NCBI GenBank assembly: GCA_964619055.1
Contig: CAZUDB010000016.1
Coordinates: forward strand, 1 to 59,260
Length of the DNA: 59,260 nt
Reading direction: 5' to 3'
DNA from: CAYVUM01 sp964619055
GTDB taxonomy: Bacteria > Pseudomonadota > Alphaproteobacteria > Rhodospirillales > Defluviicoccaceae
Made by a program: the position numbers and the translations under genes. Below, piece after piece: positions 25,015 through 34,764 of the stretch (its first letter is position 1; each line of letters opens with the position of its first letter). The notes beneath the pieces are model-generated. The model saw only the letters and a program-made list of their open reading frames with translations. It did not search any database and had not been told where the DNA came from.

Positions 25015-26877
25015 TCAGGCCGGCGCATCCACGCTCGGTTGTTGCTCAGCCTTCCTATCCGCGAGCCAGCGGGCTTCCAGCCTTTGAGCCTCCAACAGCA
25101 CGTCGTGGGCGACCGGTGCGGCAGCCTTCGAGCCGCCGCCGCCGTGCTCCACGATCACAGCGATGGCCAGGGTTGGTTCTTGCAGGGGGGCGTAGGCGAT
25201 GAATAACGCGTGGTCCCGGCGCTCCCAGGGCAAATCCTCATTGCGCCAAACACCACGTGCCCGCTCGGCTTTGGTAATCCGACGAACCTGCGATGTGCCG
25301 GTCTTGCCGGCCATTTCCATACCCTTTTCCTTAATCCGGGATCGGCGTGCCGTGCCACCGGCGCCGTTGACCACGTCGGCCATGGAGGCCTGCACAATTT
25401 TGATGTTTTCCTCGGAAAATGGGAGGCGTTCCGGCGGACCGGTTTCGGTCCCCGGGTCTGGCATGACCAGACGCGGGCTGACAACAAACCCGCCATTGGC
25501 GATCCGCGCGGTCATCACGGCCAATTGCAGTGGGGTTGCCAGGACGTAGCCCTGACCGATGCCAGCAATCAGCGTCTCACCCGTCTGCCAGGGCCGGCCG
25601 AGCGTCGCCTCTTTCCAGTCCGTGGTCGGCATCAGGCCGCGCTTCTCGCCGGGCAAGTCGATATCTAGAGTATGCCCAAGCCCCAAATGACTGGATGCCT
25701 CGGCAAGCCGATTGACGCCGAGCCGGCGTGCCATTTCGTAGAAATACACGTCGCAGGACTGGACGATCGCACGATGCAGGTTGACGCTCCCGTGCCCGCC
25801 CCGCTTCCAGCAGTGAAAGCGATGACCGCCAAGCGTGGTATGACCGGGACAATGCACGACTGTTCGGGTCGTCGCGACGCCATGCTCCAGAGCGGCCAGC
25901 GCCACCGCGACCTTGTAGGTGGAGCCGGGGGCATACTGGCCGGCAATGGCCTTGTTGGTCAGAGGGGCACGCGCGTTCTCGATCAGCGCTCGCCACTCGG
26001 CACGGGTCAGGCCACGACTGAACGCGTTGGGATCAAAGGTCGGCGTGGACGCGAGAGCGCGCACGGCCCCCGATCGCACATCCATAACAACCACCGCGCC
26101 GCTTTCCCAACCCATGCGCTGCGTGGCCAAACGCTGTAAGTCCAGATCGACCGTGAGCGCTAGATCCTGTCCCGGCTGGCCCTCGCGCCGCGACAGCTCA
26201 CGAATGACGCGACCGGCAGCGTTGACCTCCACTTCGGAACGGCCGCCGGACCCGCGTAGGGTCGCCTCATAGGTCTTTTCGATACCGGCCTTGCCGATGC
26301 GAAACCCAGGCAGGGACAAGAGCGGGTCCTCGCCAATCTCGGACTCATTGACCGCAGCAACGTAGCCCAGAATGTGGGCCATCTCCCCACGGAAGGGATA
26401 TTGCCTGCTCTGGCTATCCTCGATGGAGATCCCCGGTAACGCCGGGGTGTTGACCTCCACCTTCGCGACTTGGTCCCATGTCAGGCTGTCGGCAATCGTG
26501 ACCGGCACGAAGGTGCGCCGGCGGCGAACATCACGGAGAATCCGCTGCCGCTCAACCGGATTTAGATCGAGTAGATTGGACAGCGCATCCAGGGTCGCCT
26601 CCACATTGCTCGCCTCTTCGGCGACGAACACAACCTGAAAAGTCCGTCGATTATCGGCGAGCGGCCGTCCGCGTCTGTCGAGAATCCGGCCCCGGACCGG
26701 CGCCAGCAGCCGGAGGTTAATACGGTTTTCCTCGGCGAGTGTGGTGTAGCGCGACGACTGGACGACTTGCAAGTAGTACATCCGGCCCGTCAGCAGGGCA
26801 AGCAGCCCCAACTGGCCGGCACCCAGGATCACGGCGCGGCGGGCAAAAACCTTCTGCCTGTCACTGTCACGGTACAT
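25015..26877 (-). CDS. mrdA: Penicillin-binding protein 2 (elongasome transpeptidase)
   Basis: The 620-residue class B PBP has one N-terminal membrane helix (about 16-38), a dimerisation/pedestal domain, and a transpeptidase domain. The latter has the active-site Ser in STYK (about 319-322), SCD as the SxN-type motif, and KTGTSQV. It cross-links peptidoglycan for lateral wall growth with RodA and MreC. It is followed directly by rodA and preceded by mreD with an 86-bp gap. Confidence 0.95.
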   Translation of the reverse strand: MYRDSDRQKVFARRAVILGAGQLGLLALLTGRMYYLQVVQSSRYTTLAEENRINLRLLAPVRGRILDRRGRPLADNRRTFQVVFVAEEASNVEATLDALSNLLDLNPVERQRILRDVRRRRTFVPVTIADSLTWDQVAKVEVNTPALPGISIEDSQSRQYPFRGEMAHILGYVAAVNESEIGEDPLLSLPGFRIGKAGIEKTYEATLRGSGGRSEVEVNAAGRVIRELSRREGQPGQDLALTVDLDLQRLATQRMGWESGAVVVMDVRSGAVRALASTPTFDPNAFSRGLTRAEWRALIENARAPLTNKAIAGQYAPGSTYKVAVALAALEHGVATTRTVVHCPGHTTLGGHRFHCWKRGGHGSVNLHRAIVQSCDVYFYEMARRLGVNRLAEASSHLGLGHTLDIDLPGEKRGLMPTTDWKEATLGRPWQTGETLIAGIGQGYVLATPLQLAVMTARIANGGFVVSPRLVMPDPGTETGPPERLPFSEENIKIVQASMADVVNGAGGTARRSRIKEKGMEMAGKTGTSQVRRITKAERARGVWRNEDLPWERRDHALFIAYAPLQEPTLAIAVIVEHGGGGSKAAAPVAHDVLLEAQRLEARWLADRKAEQQPSVDAPA

Positions 26878-26963
26878 GGAGTCGGGCCCTGAGCGGTGGT
26901 TTTGCGATTCTCCGCGTCACCCCGTCCTGATCGCCGGCACAACGTCAAACACCGATCGGTCAG

Positions 26964-27479
26964 TCAAATATCTTGAAGCAGCAAACGATGCCAGCCATGG
27001 AGCACTGAGGCCAGCAACGGAAAGCAACCCACGGTCAGAACATACTGAAAAAAGAGTGCGTCTGCCGGTAGGGCAGCACCATACCAGGCGCTTGCCAAGA
27101 CCCATGACAGCATCAAGGCCACCGCCGCCACCACCGCGAAGCCGAGCCACATCATGGCAAACGCCTGTCCCGAGAACAGACGGCGTTCTGCGGCGACCAG
27201 CGTGTGAACACCGACAAACACAATGGCGGAGACGCCGATGGGGCCGCCGCCGAGGGAATCATGCAGAAGACCAACGATGAAGACTGCGACCGGCGGCATC
27301 AGATCTGGCCGACGCACCGACCAGAAGTAGATCGCCATCAACGGCCAGATCGGGTTAAGCGGATAGAAGCCGGGCAGATGCATCGGAACGGCGGCGAGAA
27401 GAGCCGCGAAAACCGACAACGCAAAGGGCGTCCACTGGCGGGAAACGGTATCGAGCTGACCCCAAACGGTCGGCTTCAT
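26964..27479 (-). CDS. mreD: Rod shape-determining protein MreD
   Basis: The 171-residue protein has five or six hydrophobic helices and the typical MreD sequence PLNPIWPLMAIYFWSVRRPDLMP and GLLHDSLGGGPIG. MreD is an inner-membrane part of the elongasome. Its ATG overlaps the mreC stop (ATGA), so expression is coupled. Confidence 0.9.
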   Translation of the reverse strand: MKPTVWGQLDTVSRQWTPFALSVFAALLAAVPMHLPGFYPLNPIWPLMAIYFWSVRRPDLMPPVAVFIVGLLHDSLGGGPIGVSAIVFVGVHTLVAAERRLFSGQAFAMMWLGFAVVAAVALMLSWVLASAWYGAALPADALFFQYVLTVGCFPLLASVLHGWHRLLLQDI

Positions 27480-28624
27480 GGCGCAATCCGTCCCTGCGCG
27501 GGCGAAAGACCAGAAGGACCTGCGGGCAAAGGCTGCGCGGGCATCGCCTCGATCGCCTTCGGGGCCGGCTCGATGCCCGCGCGCTGATGATCCTGCGATT
27601 CTCGGGCCAACGGGGCCGACGAGAGTTTGCCATCGGGACCGCTCGACGCCTCGTTCGGTCCATCAGCGACGGGCTTGCGCGGACCGGGCGCCGCGCCTTC
27701 CCATCCGTTGTTCCGCCCCCAATCCGCCGGCAATTGGCGCAACGCCGCAGAGGTGACTTGGGCCGGGCTGTCCGCATCGCTGTCAAGGATGCCGGACAGT
27801 CCATAATCGACGACACGAACGAACTCCAATCGGCTGCGATTGACGAACGGCTCCACCGTAATTAGGCCGTCATGGGCCTCGACCACGACGCCAATGGGCA
27901 AGCCGGGGGGAAAGGCGCCCGCGTCACCGCTGGTGAGAACGGCGTCCCCGACGGCCACGGCGGCCTCTGGTCCCACATGGATGAGGCGGATGTGATCGGC
28001 GTTGTTTCCGGCGAGCACGCCGCGCACCTGGCCAGGCGACACTACGACCGGAATGCGAGAGTTTAAATCTGTAACCAGCAAAACGCGTGAGGACCGGTCG
28101 GCCACACCAACGATGCGTCCGGCGACGCCTTCGCCGGTGACAACTACGTTGCCGACGCCGATTCCGGAATCGCGGCCGCCGTTAAGCAAAATGCTGTGGG
28201 CGAATGAGCCGCCCTGGTCGGCAATAACCCGGGCCGAAACGGTTCGGGTCCCCGGCTCCGGAACCAGGGACAACAACCGCCGCAGCGCGGCGTTTTCGGC
28301 CTCAAGGCGAAGTGCAACTGCTTGCCAATGGAGCAGGTGGCGGCGTTCGGATTTGAGCCGGGCATTCTCCTCATGAAGGTACAACAACCCCCGCGCCTCG
28401 GCCACGGTGTTGGCCAAGATGTCCGTTGGCGCGGACAAGCCATCCAGGATAGGCGCTACGGAATCCGTCACGGAGGAACGAAATCGCTCCATGGTGCCGG
28501 GGTCGGCCTTGCCGAAAACCAGCAAAGCCACGGCACAGAGCGCGAGCCCAAGCGCTGCTGAACGCTGGAGCACCGTGGCAACGGACAAGGAGGTGCGATG
28601 ATCGCCGCGCGGCCGCTCGCTCAT
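27476..28624 (-). CDS. mreC: Rod shape-determining protein MreC
   Basis: The 382-residue protein has one membrane helix (about 22-42), a coiled coil (about 75-115) and the two beta-barrel MreC domain (GGRDSGIGVGNVVVTGEGVA, LTSGDAGAFPPGLPIGVV). A long Pro/Gly/Ala-rich tail extends beyond residue 290. The start at ATG 28624 is chosen for its GGAGGG ribosome site; a further in-frame start at 28672 has none. MreC scaffolds and activates PBP2. Confidence 0.92.
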   Translation of the reverse strand: MSERPRGDHRTSLSVATVLQRSAALGLALCAVALLVFGKADPGTMERFRSSVTDSVAPILDGLSAPTDILANTVAEARGLLYLHEENARLKSERRHLLHWQAVALRLEAENAALRRLLSLVPEPGTRTVSARVIADQGGSFAHSILLNGGRDSGIGVGNVVVTGEGVAGRIVGVADRSSRVLLVTDLNSRIPVVVSPGQVRGVLAGNNADHIRLIHVGPEAAVAVGDAVLTSGDAGAFPPGLPIGVVVEAHDGLITVEPFVNRSRLEFVRVVDYGLSGILDSDADSPAQVTSAALRQLPADWGRNNGWEGAAPGPRKPVADGPNEASSGPDGKLSSAPLARESQDHQRAGIEPAPKAIEAMPAQPLPAGPSGLSPAQGRIAP

Positions 28625-28860
28625 AACCACCCTCCGCATGCGTGCAACGCTGCGGCCGCCCGGCACATGCATCTCATCCCCGGTGGATGAGCAAACCTCA
28701 TCATTCAGCTCCCCAGCTTCGGCACCAGCCCCGAGATCATGGGTTCTTATTTTGGCCCACTATATCGGTCGTTTGGGATCTGCCCGTGGATCCCCACGAC
28801 CGCGGCAACGCGTCGCTGTCGTGCTGGTCCTTCGCTGCGATCTCACGATTATCTTTAACG
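28625..28860. other. mreC-mreB intergenic region
   Basis: A 236-bp gap in an otherwise tight operon, with no gene seen. Its size leaves room for an internal promoter or processing site for mreC, but no clear element was found. Confidence 0.35.
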
Positions 28861-29901
28861 CTAATACATGGTGATTAACACGTTCTTCATGCGCTTCATC
28901 TCTTCCAACGCCCGACCTGTGCCCAATGCCACACAGGAGAGGGGATCGTCAGCGATGGACACGGCCAAACCCGTAGCGTGGCGAAGCACGAAATCGATGT
29001 TATTGAGGAGGGCACCGCCCCCGGTGAGCACGATGCCCTTGTCAACGATGTCGGCCGCCAGTTCGGGAGCAGTGTGCTCAAGGGCAACCTTGACCGCGTC
29101 GATAATGGCGCCCACCGGCTCGGCCAGGCTCTCCGAGATCTGGCGCTCACTAATCACGAGCTCTTTGGGCACGCCATTCATCATGTCGCGACCCTTGATC
29201 TCGAGGGTCCGACCGTCGCCGTCCTCCGGCGGACAAGCTGAGCCGATTTCTTCCTTGATCCGCTCGGCGCTGCCCTCGCCAATCAACAGGTTGTGATTGC
29301 GACGGATGTACGCAATCACCGCCTCATCCATCTTGTCGCCTCCGACGCGCACGCTGCGCGAGTAGACGATACCACCCAGTGACAGTACCGCAACCTCGGT
29401 GGTTCCACCGCCAATATCGACGACCATGGAGCCCGTTGGTTCCGTAACCGGCAATCCCGCACCAATGGCAGCCGCCATGGGCTCCTCGATCAGAAAAACG
29501 CGGCGACCGCCGGCACTCTCCGCCGATTCCTGAATGGCGCGGCGCTCAACAGCCGTAGATCCGGAGGGCACACAGACTACGATTTGCGGATTCAGAAAAA
29601 TCCGGCGGTTGTGCACCTTTCGGATGAAGTACTTAATCATCTCTTCGGCCACTTCGAAGTCGGCAATGACACCATCGCGCAGTGGCCGGATTGCTTGGAT
29701 ATTGCCCGGCGTACGGCCGAGCATCAATTTTGCTTCCTCACCGACGGCCAGAACTTGCTTGCGGCCCTTATAGTCCGCAATCGCAACGACCGAGGGCTCG
29801 TTCAGGACAATCCCTTTGCCGCGGACGTAAACAAGTGTGTTGGCCGTCCCAAGGTCAATTGCCATATCGGCGGAGAGGAAGCCGAGCAGACCGGACAGCA
29901 T
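28861..29901 (-). CDS. mreB: Actin-like rod shape protein MreB
   Basis: The 346-residue protein is the usual MreB length. Start MLSGLLGFLSADMAIDLG at ATG 29901; an upstream in-frame extension to 29988 crosses a hairpin and is rejected. Actin-fold motifs include DLGTANTLVYV (phosphate 1), VVDIGGGTTEVAVLSLGG (phosphate 2) and GIVLTGGGALL (adenosine). It polymerises under the membrane and guides the elongasome encoded downstream. Confidence 0.97.
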   Translation of the reverse strand: MLSGLLGFLSADMAIDLGTANTLVYVRGKGIVLNEPSVVAIADYKGRKQVLAVGEEAKLMLGRTPGNIQAIRPLRDGVIADFEVAEEMIKYFIRKVHNRRIFLNPQIVVCVPSGSTAVERRAIQESAESAGGRRVFLIEEPMAAAIGAGLPVTEPTGSMVVDIGGGTTEVAVLSLGGIVYSRSVRVGGDKMDEAVIAYIRRNHNLLIGEGSAERIKEEIGSACPPEDGDGRTLEIKGRDMMNGVPKELVISERQISESLAEPVGAIIDAVKVALEHTAPELAADIVDKGIVLTGGGALLNNIDFVLRHATGLAVSIADDPLSCVALGTGRALEEMKRMKNVLITMY

Positions 29902-29946
29902 CAAGCCTCGCTGGGTTGGGCGGCGGAAGAGGAGATGACAACCAAA

Positions 29947-29973
29947 ACGTGCCGGGTCGTTAACCCGGCACGT
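29947..29973 (-). terminator. Perfect 11-bp hairpin between leuA and mreB
   Basis: ACGTGCCGGGT and its exact complement flank a five-base loop. On the minus strand the stem is followed by TTTTGG. It probably terminates leuA (stop at 30021). Because a candidate mreB promoter lies upstream of it, it may instead sit in the mreB 5' leader. Confidence 0.6.
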
Positions 29974-29976
29974 CGG

Positions 29977-30004
29977 TCTATACACCACTTGGGCCCTTTG
30001 GCAA
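29977..30004 (-). promoter_or_regulatory. Candidate mreB promoter
   Basis: On the minus strand TTGCCA (29999-30004) and TATAGA (29977-29982) are separated by 16 bases, a fair sigma-70-type match about 75 bp upstream of the mreB ATG. Confidence 0.35.
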
Positions 30005-30020
30005 GGGCCACTCTGTCGTT

Positions 30021-31613
30021 TTACGCGATGGCGGCGGTTGAAGCGGCTTTTTGCTGTCCGCTCAACAACTTGTTGAGAGCATGCAGATAAGCCTTGACGG
30101 ATGCGACCACGGTGTCGGGATCCACGGCCTTACCTGTTACGGTGCGTCCCTGCTCGGTGAGTCGCACCGTCACCTCCGCTTGGGCGTCCGTCCCGGCAGT
30201 GACGCTGTGCACCTGATAGTCATTCAGGCGGGCCGTTGTGGGGTACAACTCCTTGACGCATCGGAAGGCTGCGTCCACTGGTCCATCGCCCGATTGCTCA
30301 CAGCGTCGAACCTCACCGCGGACGTCGAGCTCCAAATGCGCCGTCGGCTTAACAGTACCGCATTGGATCACCAAGGACTGGAGCTGAACCCCGTCCGCGC
30401 CTCCGTATTCCTGATCCTGCATGATCGCGATGATGTCGTCGTCGAACACATCGGCCTTTTTTTTGTCAGCCAAGCTCTTGAATTTGTGAAAGGCTACGTC
30501 GACCGTGGCATCGTCGTCGTCGAATCCCAGCTCCCGTACTTTTTCACGAAAGGCGTGCCGTCCGGAGTGTTTGCCCAGCACCAGATTTGACTTGGTTAAC
30601 CCCACGGATTCAGGAGTCATGATTTCATAGGTCTGGGCGTGCTTGAGCATACCGTCTTGATGAATGCCCGATTCATGGGCGAATGCGTTTTTGCCGACAA
30701 CGGCTTTGTTGGGCTGGACGGTAAACCCGGTAACCGCCGAGACCAAACGCGAGGCACGGGTGATCATCTCGGTATTGATGCCGGTGGCGTAGGGAATGGC
30801 GTCCCGGCGGGTGCGGAGTGCCATGACGACCTCCTCCATCGCTGCGTTGCCGGCCCGCTCACCGATCCCGTTGACAGTGCATTCGATCTGGCGGGCTCCG
30901 GCGGCCACGGCCGCCAGTGAGTTGGCGACAGCTAGGCCCAGATCATTATGGCAATGGACGGACAGAATCGCCTGGTCGATATTGGGGACGCGGTCGCGCA
31001 ACATCGTGATCAGATTGGCGTATTCCTCTGGCACGGTGTACCCAACCGTGTCCGGAATGTTGATGGTGGTGGCACCGGCCGCGATCGCCGCCTCCACACA
31101 CCGACACAGGAAGTCGTGCTCCGTGCGGGAACCGTCCTCGGCACTCCACTCCACATCGTCCGTGAAACGCCGGGCGTAGCTGACGCTGTCGATCACAGCG
31201 TCGAACACGGCCTCCGGCTCCATCTGCAGCTTGTATTTCATGTGGAGCGGACTGGTGGATATGAACGTGTGAACGCGACCACGCGGCGCGGGCTCAATCG
31301 CCTCCACCGTGCGATCAATGTCGCGACGCGTGGCGCGGCTTAAGCCGCAGACAATAGTGTTACGGACGACGCCCGCAATCTCGCGAACAGCCTGAAAATC
31401 GCCATTGGACGCGATGGGGAAGCCAGCCTCGATAACGTCGACGCCCATTTCCTCCAGCAAAAGAGCGATTTTCAGCTTCTCTTCCTGAGTCATTGACGCT
31501 CCGGGCGATTGCTCGCCGTCGCGCAGCGTTGTGTCAAAAACAATCACGCGTTCGGTTTGAACGCCGCCGCCCGTCTCATGGGGCGCGGTCGGACTTATGG
31601 TTGTTGCAGTCAT
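30021..31613 (-). CDS. leuA: 2-isopropylmalate synthase
   Basis: The 530-residue enzyme catalyses the first step of leucine synthesis, condensing acetyl-CoA with 2-oxoisovalerate. The HMGL-like TIM barrel shows FDTTLRDGEQSPGASM near the N-terminus, the metal-binding LSVHCHNDLGLAVANSL and NGIGERAGNAAMEEV. The C-terminal leucine-binding regulatory domain (from about 395) is present, so feedback inhibition is expected. Monocistronic, with a hairpin downstream. Confidence 0.96.
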   Translation of the reverse strand: MTATTISPTAPHETGGGVQTERVIVFDTTLRDGEQSPGASMTQEEKLKIALLLEEMGVDVIEAGFPIASNGDFQAVREIAGVVRNTIVCGLSRATRRDIDRTVEAIEPAPRGRVHTFISTSPLHMKYKLQMEPEAVFDAVIDSVSYARRFTDDVEWSAEDGSRTEHDFLCRCVEAAIAAGATTINIPDTVGYTVPEEYANLITMLRDRVPNIDQAILSVHCHNDLGLAVANSLAAVAAGARQIECTVNGIGERAGNAAMEEVVMALRTRRDAIPYATGINTEMITRASRLVSAVTGFTVQPNKAVVGKNAFAHESGIHQDGMLKHAQTYEIMTPESVGLTKSNLVLGKHSGRHAFREKVRELGFDDDDATVDVAFHKFKSLADKKKADVFDDDIIAIMQDQEYGGADGVQLQSLVIQCGTVKPTAHLELDVRGEVRRCEQSGDGPVDAAFRCVKELYPTTARLNDYQVHSVTAGTDAQAEVTVRLTEQGRTVTGKAVDPDTVVASVKAYLHALNKLLSGQQKAASTAAIA

Positions 31614-32070
31614 GAAATTGGGTCCTTCGAAACTCGTTGTGTCGGTGCTGTAGCTGCCGGTTCACATGTCCCCTGAACGGTCGACACCCGGTCACGACCG
31701 AGCGGATGTCATGCCGCGCTCAGGGGCAGATAAGTCGAAGGAGGCCGAGCGAGAGGGTCGGAAGCACAGGCGCACGCTGACTTCTGACGTCGATCATGCC
31801 GTCGGGCATAACACTGTCGGGGCCAGTGTTGAACATTCGCGTGCGGTGCCTGATGCGAGAAAACCGATGACCAGTATTCGCTATTTGACGATAAGACGAC
31901 GCCACGTCAACGAAAAAGAGCACCGAGCAAAGCAGCCGCGAGAGTTCGTTTACCCGATATTCGGGCGCGATCTGGCCAAGCGTTGCGGGTTTCGCGGCAT
32001 CCTGCTAGCTTCCTGATCCAGTCTCGCTTCTCATGAGCGCTCCTCACGTTTTTTTGCCGGAAACCACACC
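31614..32070. other. Divergent region between leuA and efp
   Basis: A 457-bp gap holding the promoters of both genes. On the leuA side CCCCTGA (31670-31676) and TCAGGGG (31720-31726) form an inverted repeat that encloses a second pair, CGGTCG/CGACCG, a nested stem in the leuA leader. I found no Leu-codon-rich leader peptide. Open frames here (such as 31666-32016) are basic, low-complexity and unlike any family, so none is called. Confidence 0.45.
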
Positions 32071-32640
32071 ATGAAGATCAACGGAAATGCCATCCGGCCG
32101 GGGATGGTTGTTGAGCACCAAGGTCGGCTTTGGCGCGCCGTGCGCATTCAACACACGCAGCCCGGCAAGGGTGGTGCGTACCTACAAGTGGAGTTGCGCG
32201 ACATCCGAGACGGCACCAAGCTGAATGAGCGGTTTCGGTCGTCGGAGACCGTGGAGCGGGTGCGTTTGGAACAAATGCCGTTCCAGTTCCTGTTCGCCGA
32301 CGGCGATGCTTACACATTCATGAACTCCGAAACGTTCGATCAGATCAGCCTGCCCGGCGATTTCATCGGTCAAGACGCTGTTGCATTTCTCACGGAAAAC
32401 ATGGACGTGACCATCGAAATGTATGAGGAAAGCCCAATCGGCGTGCAGTTGCCGGACACGGTGGTTCTGGCCATCGCCGAGACGGAAGCAGTCGTCAAGG
32501 GTCAAACGGCGGCATCATCGTATAAGCCTGCCATTCTCGAAAACGGCGTGCGCACGTCCGTTCCGCCCCATGTGGAAACGGGAACGCGGATCGTCGTCAA
32601 CACAGCCGACGGATCCTACGTAGAGCGGGCTAAGGACTAA
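32071..32640 (+). CDS. efp: Elongation factor P
   Basis: The 189-residue protein has three beta-barrel domains (KOW-like N-domain, OB central and C-terminal domains). It rescues ribosomes stalled at proline runs. The tip loop PGKGGAY has Lys33 at the site that is lysylated in other EF-Ps. The C-terminus matches the family (GTRIVVNTADGSYVERAKD). An inositol monophosphatase gene follows after 80 bp. Confidence 0.97.
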   Translation: MKINGNAIRPGMVVEHQGRLWRAVRIQHTQPGKGGAYLQVELRDIRDGTKLNERFRSSETVERVRLEQMPFQFLFADGDAYTFMNSETFDQISLPGDFIGQDAVAFLTENMDVTIEMYEESPIGVQLPDTVVLAIAETEAVVKGQTAASSYKPAILENGVRTSVPPHVETGTRIVVNTADGSYVERAKD

Positions 32641-32720
32641 GCACTCCCAATCCACCAAGTCGGCGCTGACTGCCTTCGCTTGCTCGGACCGCCGCCGCCT
32701 ATCACGCCTTTAGGACACCA

Positions 32721-33563
32721 ATGCACTTACGCTCCCCCCTGATCAACGTCATGACGGCGGCGGCGCGCAAGGCGGCCATGCGCCTGATCCGTGACTTCGG
32801 CGAAGTCGAGCATCTGCAAGTCTCGCGCAAAGGTCCCGCCGACTTCGTCAGCAAGGCGGACCGCCGGGCCGAAGCGGTGCTCCGGGTCGAACTGCAGAAA
32901 GCGCGACCCAATTACGGGCTGCTGCTTGAAGAAGGTGGCGAGGTCAAGGGCTCCGACAGTTCCAATCGCTGGCTCGTCGACCCATTGGACGGCACCACCA
33001 ACTTTCTGCATGGGATTCCGCACTGGGCCATCTCGATCGCGCTCGAACGGGACGGCGATCCTTTCGCGGGTGTGGTCTACAATCCAGTTCCCGACGAAAT
33101 GTACGCGGCCGAAAAAGGACAAGGCGCCTACCTAAACGGCAGGCGCATTCGGGTGTCCGGGCGAACACGGATGGAGGACGCGATCTTTGCCACGGGAGTG
33201 CCGTTCCGCGGGCTTGGCAAACACCGGCTGTTCCTACGTCAAGCAGCCCAGGTGATGGCGGAAAGCGCGGGTATCCGGCGATTCGGTTCCGCCGCCTTGG
33301 ACTTGGCCTTTGTCGCTTCCGGGCGATTTGACGGTTTTTGGGAAAATGGCCTGAAAGCATGGGACTTGGCCGCCGGCATTGTCATCGTCCGCGAAGCTGG
33401 CGGATTCGTGTCCGATTTGGCCAACGGCCGCCGAATGCTCCACGGCGGCGGCATCGTCGCGGCTAATCCGACACTGCACAATCGGTTGGTCGCGCTAATT
33501 GGTGCGGCCGCCAAGGCGGAGGCCAGCGAAGCCGCTATCGCCGTGCCCGGTGAGCTTGGTTAG
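32721..33563 (+). CDS. suhB: Inositol monophosphatase family protein
   Basis: The 280-residue protein of the FIG/IMPase superfamily hydrolyses myo-inositol-1-phosphate or related sugar phosphates using two to three Mg ions. Motifs are LLEEGGEV (metal Glu), WLVDPLDGTTNFLHGIPHW and WDLAAGIVIVREAGG. The N-terminus contains LINVMTAAARKA as in alphaproteobacterial SuhB, supporting ATG 32721 over the internal ATG at 32751. Located next to efp, a common alphaproteobacterial order. Confidence 0.92.
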   Translation: MHLRSPLINVMTAAARKAAMRLIRDFGEVEHLQVSRKGPADFVSKADRRAEAVLRVELQKARPNYGLLLEEGGEVKGSDSSNRWLVDPLDGTTNFLHGIPHWAISIALERDGDPFAGVVYNPVPDEMYAAEKGQGAYLNGRRIRVSGRTRMEDAIFATGVPFRGLGKHRLFLRQAAQVMAESAGIRRFGSAALDLAFVASGRFDGFWENGLKAWDLAAGIVIVREAGGFVSDLANGRRMLHGGGIVAANPTLHNRLVALIGAAAKAEASEAAIAVPGELG

Positions 33564-33659
33564 CCCAGCGAGCCGCCCCAGGGTTGTATCCCGGCAAGTC
33601 CCTGATTATTCTCGTAAGCCATTCTGAAGTCACACGGCGCGAGCGCTAAGGCGAGATCG

Positions 33660-34640
33660 ATGCCGAGCCGAACATGTTACTCTGCCGTTGTGCTGGCGAC
33701 GGTCGTTGTGATGATCCTGTCCCTGGCGGCCGCAATGGTTGTGGCGGGAACCGCCGTGCATGCGCAGTCGCCGTCCGTCGAAGTGGACTGGGATGCCATC
33801 GAAGCGGTGCCACGTCAGGGCAGCACTCGACCGTCATCGCGAAGCCGCGACCGGCGGACCGTGGCCGGCCCGCCCTCGCAACTCCATGTGCCCCCGGTCC
33901 TGCCGATTCGGGAACCGGAAGCGCCAACGGTGAGACCGCCGCCCCCGCCACGTTCAACTGACACAGCGGTTTCGCGGCCGCCGTTTGTTCGTGTGCCCTC
34001 CAAAAAACCGCCTGTGCCCACCAAGGCCGATGTGGCGGAGGTTGAGGTGGTGGTGCTTGACGATCCGGGCGCACGGCCCGGCACCGGCGATACGCCGGCA
34101 GACACGGCGGCCGTAACAACCCTGACACCGCCCGGGGGCGCGGGCGTGCCGCCACCGCCGGCATTGCGACCATCGCCTGAGCCGGCACCGCCGCCGACAG
34201 ACCCCAAGGCTACCTTCCCGCCAGGAACGGACGGTTCCGATAGGTTGGCGATGACCGATCCCGATGCCGGGCCCGGCGGTTCGGCCACCGCTCCCGGTGC
34301 CGTGGAGGAAGTCGCCCGGCCCCTCGTTGGTGCCACAGAACAGCTCACATTTGCCGTGGACGACACGGTCCTGACCGATGCCGGACGTGGTCAGCTGGAT
34401 CGCCTAGTGGCGCGGCTGGATGAGGAACCGAGCCTTCGTCTGCAAATCAAGGCCTTTGCCAGCGGCGATGGGCGGTCGGCCAGCCAGGCGCGACGGGTTT
34501 CGTTGTCACGGGCGCTGGCGGTGCGCGCCCACCTCCTCGAAACGGGGGTCGAGAGTTCGCGCATCGACGTTCGCGCCTTGGGCAGCAAGGTCCCCGATGA
34601 CCCAAAGAACCGGGTTGACGTGCTGGTGATCGAACGTTGA
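33660..34640 (+). CDS. OmpA-domain protein with Pro-rich linker
   Basis: The 326-residue protein begins with a signal/anchor segment (about 10-35, ending VHAQ). It then has a long disordered Pro/Ala/Thr-rich linker (about 55-220) and a compact OmpA-like peptidoglycan-binding C-domain (about 225-326: LTFAVDDTVLTDAG, SRALAVRAHLLETGV, DPKNRVDVLVIER). The linker could span the periplasm from membrane to wall. It precedes the MotA/MotB-like pair on the same strand and likely forms one envelope machine with it. Confidence 0.82.
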   Translation: MPSRTCYSAVVLATVVVMILSLAAAMVVAGTAVHAQSPSVEVDWDAIEAVPRQGSTRPSSRSRDRRTVAGPPSQLHVPPVLPIREPEAPTVRPPPPPRSTDTAVSRPPFVRVPSKKPPVPTKADVAEVEVVVLDDPGARPGTGDTPADTAAVTTLTPPGGAGVPPPPALRPSPEPAPPPTDPKATFPPGTDGSDRLAMTDPDAGPGGSATAPGAVEEVARPLVGATEQLTFAVDDTVLTDAGRGQLDRLVARLDEEPSLRLQIKAFASGDGRSASQARRVSLSRALAVRAHLLETGVESSRIDVRALGSKVPDDPKNRVDVLVIER

Positions 34641-34764
34641 GCGCGGCTGCCGGGTCCGTTCAGGGTCGGGGACAGCCGTCCAATCGCTTCCGCCATATCT
34701 TTGCCGGGTCCAACGCCAGAGTGTACGCGGGCACGGTTCGACGAGCCTATTGAGGGGGCCTGCC

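Noticed and set aside
31666..32016. Plus-strand open frame in the leuA-efp gap
   Set aside because: Charged low-complexity peptide, no ribosome site, overlaps the leuA leader stem.
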